A stretch of DNA of 8,213 bases from CAYLLN01 sp036496265 (GCA_036496265.1 DASXLL010000213.1:1-8213); one strand, 5' to 3'. Positions 1 through 5,998 are shown, counted from the stretch's first letter. Made by a program: numbers and translations. The notes: generated by a model not told the origin, from the sequence alone.

Positions 1-10
1 GTTTAGCCAT
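1..10 (-). CDS. start of a leftward gene, cut by the window edge
   Basis: Reading the minus strand there is an ATG at 10-8 followed by GCT AAA, giving Met-Ala-Lys before the window ends. A strong Shine-Dalgarno (GGAGGA, plus-strand positions 17-22) sits 6-7 bases before it, which is ideal spacing. An ATG further upstream (24-22) is in another frame and lacks such a site. Only three codons are visible, so the product cannot be named. Confidence 0.4.
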
Positions 11-12
11 TC

Positions 13-30
13 GTGTTCCTCCATGAACAC
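13..30. repeat. 6-bp inverted repeat over a ribosome binding site
   Basis: GTGTTC (13-18) and GAACAC (25-30) are perfect complements around a 6-base loop. The loop and left arm contain the Shine-Dalgarno of the leftward gene starting at position 10. As a transcript the hairpin could mask that site, but a 6-bp stem may also be chance. Confidence 0.3.
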
Positions 31-201
31 TGCAAAGCTAACTCCTACGACTACTTGCTCCTATAGAGGTTTTGTTAGAGTCCCTAATGCGACGTTGCCA
101 GGTCGGCGTTGGAGCCGAATCTGGAGTGGGCGATGGCGCCACCTAGAGGGGGCCGGTGTGCATACTACTTTTTGGGATGGGCTGTGGACAAATCGGATTT
201 G

Positions 202-786
202 ATGCAGACGGGCCGGCTCGAGGCGTTTAGTGACTGTGTGATTTCGATCATCATCACGGTGATGTTGCTCGAGATTCATGTGCCGCGGGATGCGGCGACG
301 CTTGAGGGGTTGCGGCCGCTCGTGCCTTCGTTTTTGAGTTATGTGCTTTCGTTCATGTACCTGGGGATTTACTGGAGCAATCATCATCACATGTTCCAGG
401 TGACCGAGCGGGTGACGGGCGGAGTGCTGTGGGCCAATTTGCACCTGCTGTTTTGGTTGTCGCTGATTCCGTTTGTGACTGGGTGGATGGGGGCGAATCA
501 TTTTGCGGCGACGCCGACGGCGCAGTATGGCGTGGTGCTGCTGATGGCGGCGATCGCATACTACATTCTGGTGCAGGCAATCCTGGCTGCGCCCGGCGGG
601 AATCCCGTGCTCGCCGAGGCGATCGGGCGCGATTGGAAGGGGAAGATCTCGCCGGTGATTTATCTGGCCGCGATTCCGCTGGCGTATCTGAGTCCGTGGA
701 TTGCGAACGGGCTGTATGTGGTGGTGGCGCTGATGTGGTTGGTGCCGGATGCGAGAATTGAGAGCAAGGTGAGAGGGGAGAGTTGA
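202..786 (+). CDS. TMEM175-family (DUF1211) potassium channel-like membrane protein
   Basis: A 194-residue integral membrane protein of the bacterial TMEM175 family. These are six-helix subunits that assemble into K+-permeable channels in the cytoplasmic membrane. The family signature RxxxFSD is present as RLEAFSD (residues 5-11), leading straight into the first hydrophobic helix. Predicted membrane helices are roughly at 6-26, 41-59, 76-97, 108-130, 150-165 and 167-183. A His-rich patch (NHHHM, 60-64) follows helix 2. Length fits the single-repeat bacterial form. The residue after FSD is Cys instead of the more usual Gly. The ATG at 202 places the signature at the normal distance from the N-terminus. 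A GTG at 184 after GGGATGG would add six residues, and ATG 133 or TTG 109 would add an unlikely tail. The gene is convergent with the DUF488 gene 45 bases away. Family assignment is firm; ion selectivity is inferred from the family. Confidence 0.88.
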   Translation: MQTGRLEAFSDCVISIIITVMLLEIHVPRDAATLEGLRPLVPSFLSYVLSFMYLGIYWSNHHHMFQVTERVTGGVLWANLHLLFWLSLIPFVTGWMGANHFAATPTAQYGVVLLMAAIAYYILVQAILAAPGGNPVLAEAIGRDWKGKISPVIYLAAIPLAYLSPWIANGLYVVVALMWLVPDARIESKVRGES

Positions 787-831
787 GGGAAGGTCGCAAG
801 GAGGGGGCGGAGTGGGGAGTGTCGAAGAATG

Positions 832-1368
832 TTAGTCGAAGAGGGTGGGGCCGCCGGGGTAGGTGACTTGGTTGTTCTGGATTTTGGCGAAGGAGGGGAG
901 GTTGTGGGACTTGGTGTTGTGGGGGCCGATGATGTCGCGGACTTGCCAGCCGGTGGCTAGGAATTGGTCGGCGATGAGGCGGCGATGGCAGCGCCAAGGG
1001 AGGGATTCGGCGCACATGATCGCGGTGCGGCGGGTTTCGGCGAGTTCTCTTAGCTCGGCGAATGCGGCGCGGAATTCTGGTGTGAGCATGTAGTCGGCGT
1101 AGGCTGCAAATGCTGCGACTTGCCAGGCGGAGTTGGGGGATGAGCCTGCGCGCTTTGTGCGGCGGCCGCCGAGGGCGCGGAAGTGGGTGTAGGTGACGTT
1201 TGCGTCGGCTAGTGAGGTAGCGAGCGCGTCTTGATCGAATTGAGGGTGGCGGCGCGAGCCGGGGAGGAGGCGGACGTCGGCGAGGGACTCGATTTTGTTT
1301 TCGGTGAGGAGGGAGAGGAAGTCGGCGAGAGGGCGGTTGGAGTGGCCGATGGTCCAGAGGGTGGGCAT
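832..1368 (-). CDS. DUF488 family protein
   Basis: A 178-residue soluble protein of the DUF488 family, whose biochemical role is not established. Family motifs appear in order: TIGHSN (6-11), DVRLLPGSRR (31-40), LGGRR (66-70), MCAES (118-122) and CHRR (127-130). The conserved Cys and His residues of the last two motifs are intact and suggest a catalytic or ligand-binding site. The ATG at 1368 puts TIGHSN at the expected N-terminal position; the frame extends to 1440 but the extra 24 residues are Pro-rich and unlike the family. No strong Shine-Dalgarno precedes the ATG. The gene lies on the same strand downstream of rho, but the intrinsic terminator at 1443-1466 separates them, so it probably has its own promoter. 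Confidence 0.85.
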   Translation of the reverse strand: MPTLWTIGHSNRPLADFLSLLTENKIESLADVRLLPGSRRHPQFDQDALATSLADANVTYTHFRALGGRRTKRAGSSPNSAWQVAAFAAYADYMLTPEFRAAFAELRELAETRRTAIMCAESLPWRCHRRLIADQFLATGWQVRDIIGPHNTKSHNLPSFAKIQNNQVTYPGGPTLFD

Positions 1369-1409
1369 GAGAAGTGGGGAGCGGGGAAGGGGGAGTGTGG
1401 AGTTGGGGA

Positions 1410-1440
1410 ATTGTAGGGCGGGCCGTTGTGGCGGGCGCAA
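1410..1440 (-). promoter_or_regulatory. possible promoter for the DUF488 gene
   Basis: On the minus strand a TACAAT box (plus 1415-1410) lies about 40 bases before the DUF488 ATG, with TTGCGC some 19 bases further upstream. The -10 is good (5 of 6 to TATAAT); the -35 is poor and the spacing long. Its place between the rho terminator and the DUF488 start supports it. Confidence 0.3.
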
Positions 1441-1442
1441 AG

Positions 1443-1466
1443 AAAAACCCCCGGCAGAGCCGGGGG
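1443..1466 (-). terminator. Rho-independent terminator after rho
   Basis: On the minus strand CCCCCGGC, loop TCT, GCCGGGGG forms a perfect 8-bp GC-only stem (plus-strand arms 1448-1455 and 1459-1466), followed at once by TTTTT (plus 1447-1443). This is a textbook intrinsic terminator located 45 bases past the rho stop codon. In the other direction there is no T-run immediately after the stem, so it acts leftward only. Confidence 0.9.
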
Positions 1467-1510
1467 CTGACTAGCGTTTTGGTTGTGTTAAGCTGAAAAG
1501 CATGACCTAA

Positions 1511-2863
1511 CTAATCGATTGCGGGCGCGCCTTGGATTAGCTTGATGAACTCGTCGTTGGATTTGAATTTGTTCAGCTTGGTGGTCAGCTGCTCCATGGC
1601 ATCGACGTGATGCATCGTGCTGAGCGTGCGGCGGAGCATCGTAGCTGCGTGCAGTGTTTTTTCAGGCAGCAGCTTTTCTTCGCGGCGGGTGCCGGATTGC
1701 TCCAGGTCGATCGCTGGCCAGACGCGGCGGTCGGACAGTTTGCGGTCGAGCACGAGCTCCATGTTGCCGGTGCCTTTGAACTCCTGGAAGATCAGGTCGT
1801 CCATGCGGCTGCCGGTGTCGATCAGCGCGGTGCCCACGACAGTGAGCGAGCCGCCTTCTTCGAACGCGCGGGCCGTGGCGAAGAGCTTCTTCGGAATGTC
1901 CATCGCTTTGATATCGACGCCGCCGCTCATCGTGCGGCCGGTGTTGCCGACCCACTTGTTGAACGCGCGGGCGAGCCGCGTGATCGAGTCGAGCAACATG
2001 AAGATGTCTTTGCCCATTTCGGCGAGGCGCTTGCATCGCTCGACGGTGAGCTGAGCGAGACGGACGTGACTCTCGACATCGCGGTCGAGGCTCGAGGCAA
2101 AGACCTCGCCCTTGATGATCCGCTGCATGTCGGTCACCTCTTCCGGCCGTTCGTCAACGAGCAGCACGACCATTGTGATATCTGGATAGTTGGTCGTGAT
2201 CCCGTTCGAGATATGCTGAATGAGGATCGTTTTGCCGGTACGGGGCGGAGCGACGATCAGTGCGCGTTGACCCTTGCCGAGCGGGCAAAGCAAGTCGATG
2301 ACTCGCGTGGAGATCGGGGTTTGGCCAGTTTCGAGCCGCAGCCACTCTTCGGGGTTGATCGGCGTGAGATCGTCGAACGATTTGATTTTCGTGTAGTCTT
2401 CGGGCGGGATGCCGTCGACGTCGAGGATTTCTTTGAGGCGGGGGCCCTGGCCGCGGCGATGGCGTTGGACCATACCGGTGATCAGGACGCCTTCGCGGAG
2501 TTGGAACTTCTCGATCATCGTGCCGGGAACGAACGGGTCGGTTCGCTCGCGGGTGAAGTTGGCGCCCGGGTTACGGAGGAAGCCGTAGCCGTTGGGGTGC
2601 ATTTCGAGGACGCCGGAGCCGGCGACCAGCGGAAGGAGCTCGCCGTTTTCGTGCGGCTCGAATTCGGGGTTGCGATCCTGGCGGTCATTTTGTTGGCCGT
2701 AGGGACGACGGCCTCGGCCGCCTCCACCACCGCCCCCTCTACGTCGACCTTGACCGGGGCCGCGGTTGTATCCACCGCCGCCGCCACCTTGGCGGTTGTT
2801 ATTATCGCGGTAGCGTCCACCGCCACCGCCTCCACCGCCGCCCCCTCGTTTTCGTTTGGCCAT
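1511..2863 (-). CDS. rho: transcription termination factor Rho
   Basis: A 450-residue hexameric RNA-dependent ATPase that ends transcription in the cytoplasm. The core is complete. The cold-shock-like RNA-binding domain is about residues 80-155 (GVLEMHPNGYGFLR). Walker A is APPRTGKT (205-212). The catalytic-Glu strand is LLVDERPEEVTDM (234-246) and Walker B is MLLDSITRLARA (289-300). The Q-loop is GRTMSGGVD (309-317), the R-loop EFKGTGNMEL (361-370) and the arginine finger SGTRREE (390-396). The N-terminal helical Rho_N domain is absent. In its place residues 1-75 are a Gly/Arg-rich low-complexity tail with Gly runs at 7-16, 26-31 and 43-49. Start: ATG 2863, with GAGG 11 bases upstream; a TTG at 2872 would add three residues. 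The gene is preceded by a long, hairpin-rich leader and a sigma70-like promoter, and is closed by an intrinsic terminator. Confidence 0.97.
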   Translation of the reverse strand: MAKRKRGGGGGGGGGGRYRDNNNRQGGGGGGYNRGPGQGRRRGGGGGGGRGRRPYGQQNDRQDRNPEFEPHENGELLPLVAGSGVLEMHPNGYGFLRNPGANFTRERTDPFVPGTMIEKFQLREGVLITGMVQRHRRGQGPRLKEILDVDGIPPEDYTKIKSFDDLTPINPEEWLRLETGQTPISTRVIDLLCPLGKGQRALIVAPPRTGKTILIQHISNGITTNYPDITMVVLLVDERPEEVTDMQRIIKGEVFASSLDRDVESHVRLAQLTVERCKRLAEMGKDIFMLLDSITRLARAFNKWVGNTGRTMSGGVDIKAMDIPKKLFATARAFEEGGSLTVVGTALIDTGSRMDDLIFQEFKGTGNMELVLDRKLSDRRVWPAIDLEQSGTRREEKLLPEKTLHAATMLRRTLSTMHHVDAMEQLTTKLNKFKSNDEFIKLIQGAPAID

Positions 2864-3032
2864 GTAACTCAAAGCCTCAACCTTATGACCCGCAACGGCG
2901 ATAGAGATCGCGCGCGGGCGTAAAAAAGAAATCAGAATGCCTGAGATCGAAGTACGGCATTTGCCGCAAGATTCTCATCCAGTTAAACGAAACCAGGCGA
3001 AGAACGCACTGGCTGAACTTCTTCGTCGCATC

Positions 3033-3050
3033 GTCCGCCACGTGGCGGAC
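3033..3050. repeat. 18-bp perfect palindrome
   Basis: GTCCGCCACGTGGCGGAC is a perfect palindrome centred on CACGTG. As DNA it could be a dimeric repressor site; as RNA it gives a 7-bp stem with an ACGT loop. It lies about 170-190 bases upstream of the rho start. Confidence 0.6.
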
Positions 3051-3182
3051 TTTGGCGACCTGTCTCCATGCTCGGGTGCGCGTGAACAGCCACGCGCGAG
3101 CGAAAATGACTCAAACTTTCGCACGACCGCCGTCGCGATTGCGCCAGGACCGGGCAATCATCACCGGGCGGTTAAGTCTTCT

Positions 3183-3208
3183 GGCAGACGTTTAGCGTCT
3201 GGTCTGCC
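3183..3208. repeat. overlapping inverted repeats (two alternative hairpins)
   Basis: CAGACG (3185-3190) pairs with CGTCTG (3196-3201) around TTTAG, while GGCAGAC (3183-3189) can instead pair with GTCTGCC (3202-3208). The two foldings exclude each other. Plus-strand TTTTT occurs eight bases later, too far for a normal terminator. Confidence 0.45.
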
Positions 3209-3224
3209 TTGAATGTTTTTGGTC

Positions 3225-3429
3225 GGGATCGAATGCCAATTCGAGGTCCCGGGGCCAAGGCTCCGACGGATAGCCCCCGCGCCAAGATAAATCCTGCTGG
3301 CGGGGGAAGCGGCTTTGGCCGTTGGCAGATAGGTAACTGCTACTCTGCTGGCTAGCCAAAGCATGCCGCCTAGCAAGCGTTTACACCGCATTGCCGGGTC
3401 GGCCGGAGAACCTGCCGGATAGCCGGCAA
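3225..3429 (-). ncRNA. candidate structured RNA (four consecutive hairpins)
   Basis: Four stem-loops lie back to back. Arms are given in plus coordinates. First, TTGCCGG/CCGGCAA (3391-3397 with 3423-3429) with inner CCGG pairs. Second, a hairpin of about 19 bp: GCGGC+TTTGGC (3309-3319) with GCCAAA+GCCGC (3355-3369), capped by GCAGATAG/CTA-TCTGC (3325-3348) and a 7-base loop. Third, CCCCCG/CGGGGG plus CCA/TGG (3274-3306). Fourth, GGGA+TCGAAT/ATTCGA+TCCC with a GCCA loop (3225-3250). Strand is assigned from the promoter at 3448-3476, which would start a transcript about 12 bases before the first hairpin. No intrinsic terminator follows the last hairpin on the minus strand, so it may be the first part of the rho leader. 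It matches no RNA family I recognise; tmRNA, SRP and RNase P core motifs were not seen. Confidence 0.42.
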
Positions 3430-3447
3430 GACGATCAACTCATGCGT

Positions 3448-3476
3448 ATTCTTACCTTTATGTCGGTGGGTGTCAA
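3448..3476 (-). promoter_or_regulatory. sigma70-like promoter facing rho
   Basis: On the minus strand a perfect -35 TTGACA (plus 3476-3471), a 17-base spacer and AAGAAT (plus 3453-3448; 4 of 6 to TATAAT) are arranged ideally. The expected start is near 3441, just before the hairpin cluster and about 575 bases before the rho ATG. No other good promoter was seen closer to rho. Confidence 0.55.
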
Positions 3477-3698
3477 GCGTTGGATCAAGTGCTTGCTAGG
3501 AAAAAGGCGAAGATTTCCGCGAAAACAGGGTTCCGGGCCCGAGCGAGGCGGGAAACGCTAGTACTGTACACGTGTTTGGGGCGGCGGGGCGATGGAAGGC
3601 GGTTTGGGGGAAGGGCAGGGGATGCAGCCGGTATGACCGGTACGATCGGGAGAATCGTCAAGATTTACCAAAGTGAGCGTGTGAGCAGTCCGATAACG

Positions 3699-3754
3699 GA
3701 GACGAGGGTGCGCTAGAGGCGTTTCATTTCGGCTCGCGCCACCCTCGTAATCTC
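3699..3754 (+). promoter_or_regulatory. 5' UTR hairpin just before the thioredoxin/YHS gene
   Basis: ACGAGGGTG (3702-3710) is perfectly complementary to CACCCTCGT (3740-3748). The stem continues with CGC/GCG (3711-3713 with 3736-3738) across one bulged C, giving 12 bp around a 22-base loop. GAG/CTC outside it could extend the base. It ends 6-11 bases before the Shine-Dalgarno (AGAGGG, around 3760-3765) of the next gene, so it could influence translation or protect the mRNA 5' end. Confidence 0.5.
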
Positions 3755-3772
3755 GACGCAGAGGGCTGATCC

Positions 3773-5176
3773 ATGCGACATCATTGGTCGCTGCTGGGTG
3801 TTGTTTTGAGTGCGTTGCTGGCGGTGCCGGCATTCGCACAGCAGGAAGCCGTTCATTGGCACAACGATTTGGAATCGGCCAAGATCGTGGCAAAGCAGAC
3901 CAACCGGCTGGTGCTCGTGCACTTTTGGACGCCAAGCTGCGGGCCGTGCATGGCTTTGAATCAGAACGTATTTAGCCAGCCGGGTGTGGCGACTGCCATT
4001 GAAACCCAGTTTGTGCCGGTGAAGCTGAATGCGGATGAGAACTCGGCCACGGCTACGTGGTACGGGATTAACCGGGTGCCGACGGATGTGATCGTGACAC
4101 CGGATGGGCAAATGGTGGCCAAGTTGGTTAGCCCGCCGACGCCGGCGGCTTATGTTGCCGAGATGACGGCGGCCGCAGGGAAGTATACGGCGAAGAGCGG
4201 AGGGGCCTTTGCGAAGGCGGCCGCGGTGGCGCCGGCACCTTCCGGATTGAACCCCGCTTATGCGAACTTGCAGGTGTCGCCCAATGTGCCTGTTGCGCTT
4301 TCGCCGCAACAATCGCAGGCACCAGCCGCGGCAGCAACGGCGACATCGAGTCCGCTCGCGCAACAGAATAAGCCTTTCGCCATGGGCCAGGAACGGATTG
4401 CTTCGGCTACTCCGCAGGTGCCTGTTGCGGCGCCGGGGGCTGCTCCGCAGCTGATTAATAATCCGGCGGCCAGCTATGGAGCTCAGCCGAGTCCGGCACC
4501 GACTTCGACCGCGCCAGGCCTCGCGGCACCTGCGCTGGCGGCACCCGTAGCGCCTGTTGTGCCTCCAAAACAGGTTAATAATCCGTATTTGGGGCTCGGA
4601 GTGGGGCAGCCACCCGTTCAGCAGCAACCTGTTGCTCCGGCGGTTTCGCCGGCGCAGACGACGCCGATTGGTTACGACAAGCCACCATTCCAACCGGCGG
4701 CCGGAGCGGCTGCTGTGCCGCCGATGATGCCGGCCGCTGCGGCTGCTCCGATGGGACCGCCGGTCGCCAATGGAGCGCCTGATCCGCGACAGTTGCCGCC
4801 AGGCGCCCCGCCGTTGGGCTTCGATGGTTATTGCCCGGTTAGCATGCGTAATTCTTGGAAGTGGGTTCCCGGCGATCCGCGCTGGGGTGTTGTTCACCGG
4901 GGTCACACGTATTGGTTCGCAACTGCTGAGGAACAGAAGCAGTTTTGGACTGATCCAGACCGCTACACGCCGGCCCTTTCCGGGATGGATCCGGTCTTGG
5001 CGCTGGACCACAAGCAACAGGTGCCGGGCAAGCGGGAACATAGCCTCGACTATGATGGCTTGTTCTACATGTTTGCCAGCGAGGCAACGCTGCAGCAGTT
5101 TACGGCGAATCCGCAGCGGTATTCAACGGGTGTGCGGCAGGCGATGGGGATTCCACGCGGGCGGCTGGTGAAGTAG
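3773..5176 (+). CDS. secreted thioredoxin-fold protein with C-terminal tandem YHS-like repeats
   Basis: A 467-residue exported protein. Residues 1-22 form a signal peptide (basic start, hydrophobic core, AFA before QQ). Residues about 25-135 are a thioredoxin fold with active site SCGPCM (CxxC Cys56 and Cys59) and the cis-proline in RVPTD (Pro103). Both redox cysteines and the cis-Pro are intact, so thiol-disulfide exchange outside the cytoplasm is likely. Residues about 138-345 are a disordered Ala/Pro/Gln-rich linker with two NNP motifs. Residues 350-467 hold two YHS-like units. The first runs from GYCPV (352-356) through GHTYWF (377-382) to DPDRY (394-398). The second runs from SGMDPV (403-408) through DGLFYMF (428-434) to NPQRY (446-450). 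The second unit lacks the leading Cys, and neither unit keeps the second YHS cysteine. ATG 3773 has AGAGGG seven bases upstream. YHS domains are often metal-linked, so a redox or metal-handling role is an inference only. The gene converges with the HEAT/TPR gene. Confidence 0.85.
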   Translation: MRHHWSLLGVVLSALLAVPAFAQQEAVHWHNDLESAKIVAKQTNRLVLVHFWTPSCGPCMALNQNVFSQPGVATAIETQFVPVKLNADENSATATWYGINRVPTDVIVTPDGQMVAKLVSPPTPAAYVAEMTAAAGKYTAKSGGAFAKAAAVAPAPSGLNPAYANLQVSPNVPVALSPQQSQAPAAAATATSSPLAQQNKPFAMGQERIASATPQVPVAAPGAAPQLINNPAASYGAQPSPAPTSTAPGLAAPALAAPVAPVVPPKQVNNPYLGLGVGQPPVQQQPVAPAVSPAQTTPIGYDKPPFQPAAGAAAVPPMMPAAAAAPMGPPVANGAPDPRQLPPGAPPLGFDGYCPVSMRNSWKWVPGDPRWGVVHRGHTYWFATAEEQKQFWTDPDRYTPALSGMDPVLALDHKQQVPGKREHSLDYDGLFYMFASEATLQQFTANPQRYSTGVRQAMGIPRGRLVK

Positions 5177-5237
5177 CGCCGTCCGTAGGTAGCGCGCTTC
5201 GCGTCGCGGTTAAACGTCGGCCTCTGGTGAGGCGCTA
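5174..5237. repeat. inverted repeat joining two convergent stop codons
   Basis: TAGCGCC (5174-5180) begins with the stop codon of the thioredoxin/YHS gene. GGCGCTA (5231-5237) is its perfect complement and contains the stop codon of the leftward HEAT/TPR gene. A smaller hairpin, GCCTC/GAGGC (5220-5233), lies inside. There is no T-run, so this is at best a weak bidirectional terminator. Confidence 0.35.
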
Positions 5238-5897
5238 ATCCTTCTTGAGGGATCGCTGCAGGCGCACTACTTGCGCTCTGACTTCTTCCAGGCCGGGATT
5301 GAGCCGCAGCGCGCGGCGGAAAGCTTCCAACGCGGCGACGGGGTTGTCTTGCAGCATGTAGCATTGTCCCATGCCCGCCGCCGCGGTGAAGTGATATGGA
5401 TTGATTTCGAGCGCTTGATGGCAGTCGCGAATGGCTGCATCGTATTGGCCCAGGTGATAGTGGGCCGTACCGCGTTGGCACCAGGCTTCGGCGATCCAAG
5501 GCGAACTGTGAATCAATTCCGTGGCTAACCGCGCGGCTTGGGTGTGGAGCCGCTGGTCGTTCAGGTCGGAGACCTCGCGGAGCATTTCCTGCTGATTGCG
5601 GCTGCCGATGCGGCACCATAGCTCGCGGATGCCGCTTTCGGCGATCGTTCGGACGCCCCGGTCGCGGTCGACCAGCGCCCGGCCGAGCACGGCGTTCGAC
5701 GAGTAGTCGCTCATCAGGCTCAATGAGAGCACGGCGGCGCGGCGAGTCACGTGGTCGCCAACGCTGACCAGGCGTTCGAGCGTTTGGTTCGAATAGCGGC
5801 GCGCCACGCGCTTCATAAACATGGCGTAGTCGCTGTTCGTCAAATAGCGATTGTAATAAATCACCAAAACAGGCGTGCGCAATCGACGAGGGTCCAC
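5235..5897 (-). CDS. HEAT-like/TPR repeat protein
   Basis: A 220-residue protein with no signal peptide in this reading. Residues about 38-97 are helical and HEAT-repeat-like (TRRAAVLSLSLM, then GRALVDRDRGVR). Residues about 134-201 form two tetratricopeptide repeats with the usual small and aromatic positions (WIAEAWCQRGTAHYHLGQYD, then FTAAAGMGQCYMLQDN). Such repeats are protein-binding scaffolds; no catalytic motif is seen. I associate this combined architecture with planctomycetes, but the partner is unknown. Start: the frame opens with TTG at 5951 right after a stop codon, with weak AAGG spacing. GTG at 5897 has GGAG nine bases upstream and is preferred; the longer form would add 18 residues. 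Internal ATGs are too far in. The gene is convergent with the thioredoxin/YHS gene and preceded by a hairpin-rich intergenic region. Confidence 0.82.
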   Translation of the reverse strand: MDPRRLRTPVLVIYYNRYLTNSDYAMFMKRVARRYSNQTLERLVSVGDHVTRRAAVLSLSLMSDYSSNAVLGRALVDRDRGVRTIAESGIRELWCRIGSRNQQEMLREVSDLNDQRLHTQAARLATELIHSSPWIAEAWCQRGTAHYHLGQYDAAIRDCHQALEINPYHFTAAAGMGQCYMLQDNPVAALEAFRRALRLNPGLEEVRAQVVRLQRSLKKD

Positions 5898-5998
5898 GGC
5901 AATCGACTCCGTTACAACTGGCCCAAAAGTAGTCAGCTCGAGGACAAACAATTAGCCTTGAGGACGATAGCCCCCAGGGTTGCACTCTCTGTTCCCCG

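Larger units (their letters stand above)
2864..3441 (-). other. gene-poor, hairpin-rich region upstream of rho (candidate 5' leader)
   Basis: No convincing gene lies here on either strand. If transcription starts near 3441 from the promoter at 3448-3476, the whole stretch is a rho leader of about 575 bases. Inverted repeats (plus coordinates) follow one another: 3391-3429, 3309-3369, 3274-3306, 3225-3250, 3183-3208, 3137-3159 (GATTGC/GCAATC), 3070-3101 and 3033-3050. The part nearest rho (2864-3030) shows little structure and contains an A-rich segment at 2922-2930. Rho genes elsewhere (for example in E. coli) have leaders subject to Rho autoregulation, which makes a regulatory leader plausible, but no known riboswitch is recognised. 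Confidence 0.5.

Noticed and set aside
353..1015. Minus-strand frame of 220 codons opposite the TMEM175 and DUF488 genes
   Set aside because: Pro/Ser/His-rich low-complexity translation; runs across the ends of two convincing genes.
1607..2923. Long plus-strand frame (438 codons) opposite rho
   Set aside because: Composition is that of an antisense shadow; rho on the other strand is unmistakable over the same bases.
2937..3212. Plus-strand 91-codon frame upstream of rho
   Set aside because: No good ribosome binding site, no recognisable features, and it runs through several hairpins and the 18-bp palindrome.
3161..3391. Minus-strand 76-codon frame as a possible rho leader peptide
   Set aside because: No Shine-Dalgarno before its ATG, and its codons coincide with the strongest RNA hairpins; kept only as RNA.
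3578..3621. Possible G-quadruplex on the plus strand
   Set aside because: Several G-runs are present, but one loop is about 16 bases, outside the usual limit, so the motif is weak.
3480..3716. Plus-strand 78-codon frame before the thioredoxin/YHS gene
   Set aside because: Arg/Gly-rich, no clear start signal or domain.
3713..5041. Long minus-strand frame (442 codons) opposite the thioredoxin/YHS gene
   Set aside because: Arg/His/Ser-rich with no domain; it is the antisense shadow of a GC-rich gene that has a signal peptide, CGPC motif and good ribosome binding site.
5065..5985. Minus-strand frame of 306 codons overlapping the HEAT/TPR gene
   Set aside because: Arg/Pro/Ser-rich, no recognisable domain; the overlapping frame encodes clear TPR repeats.
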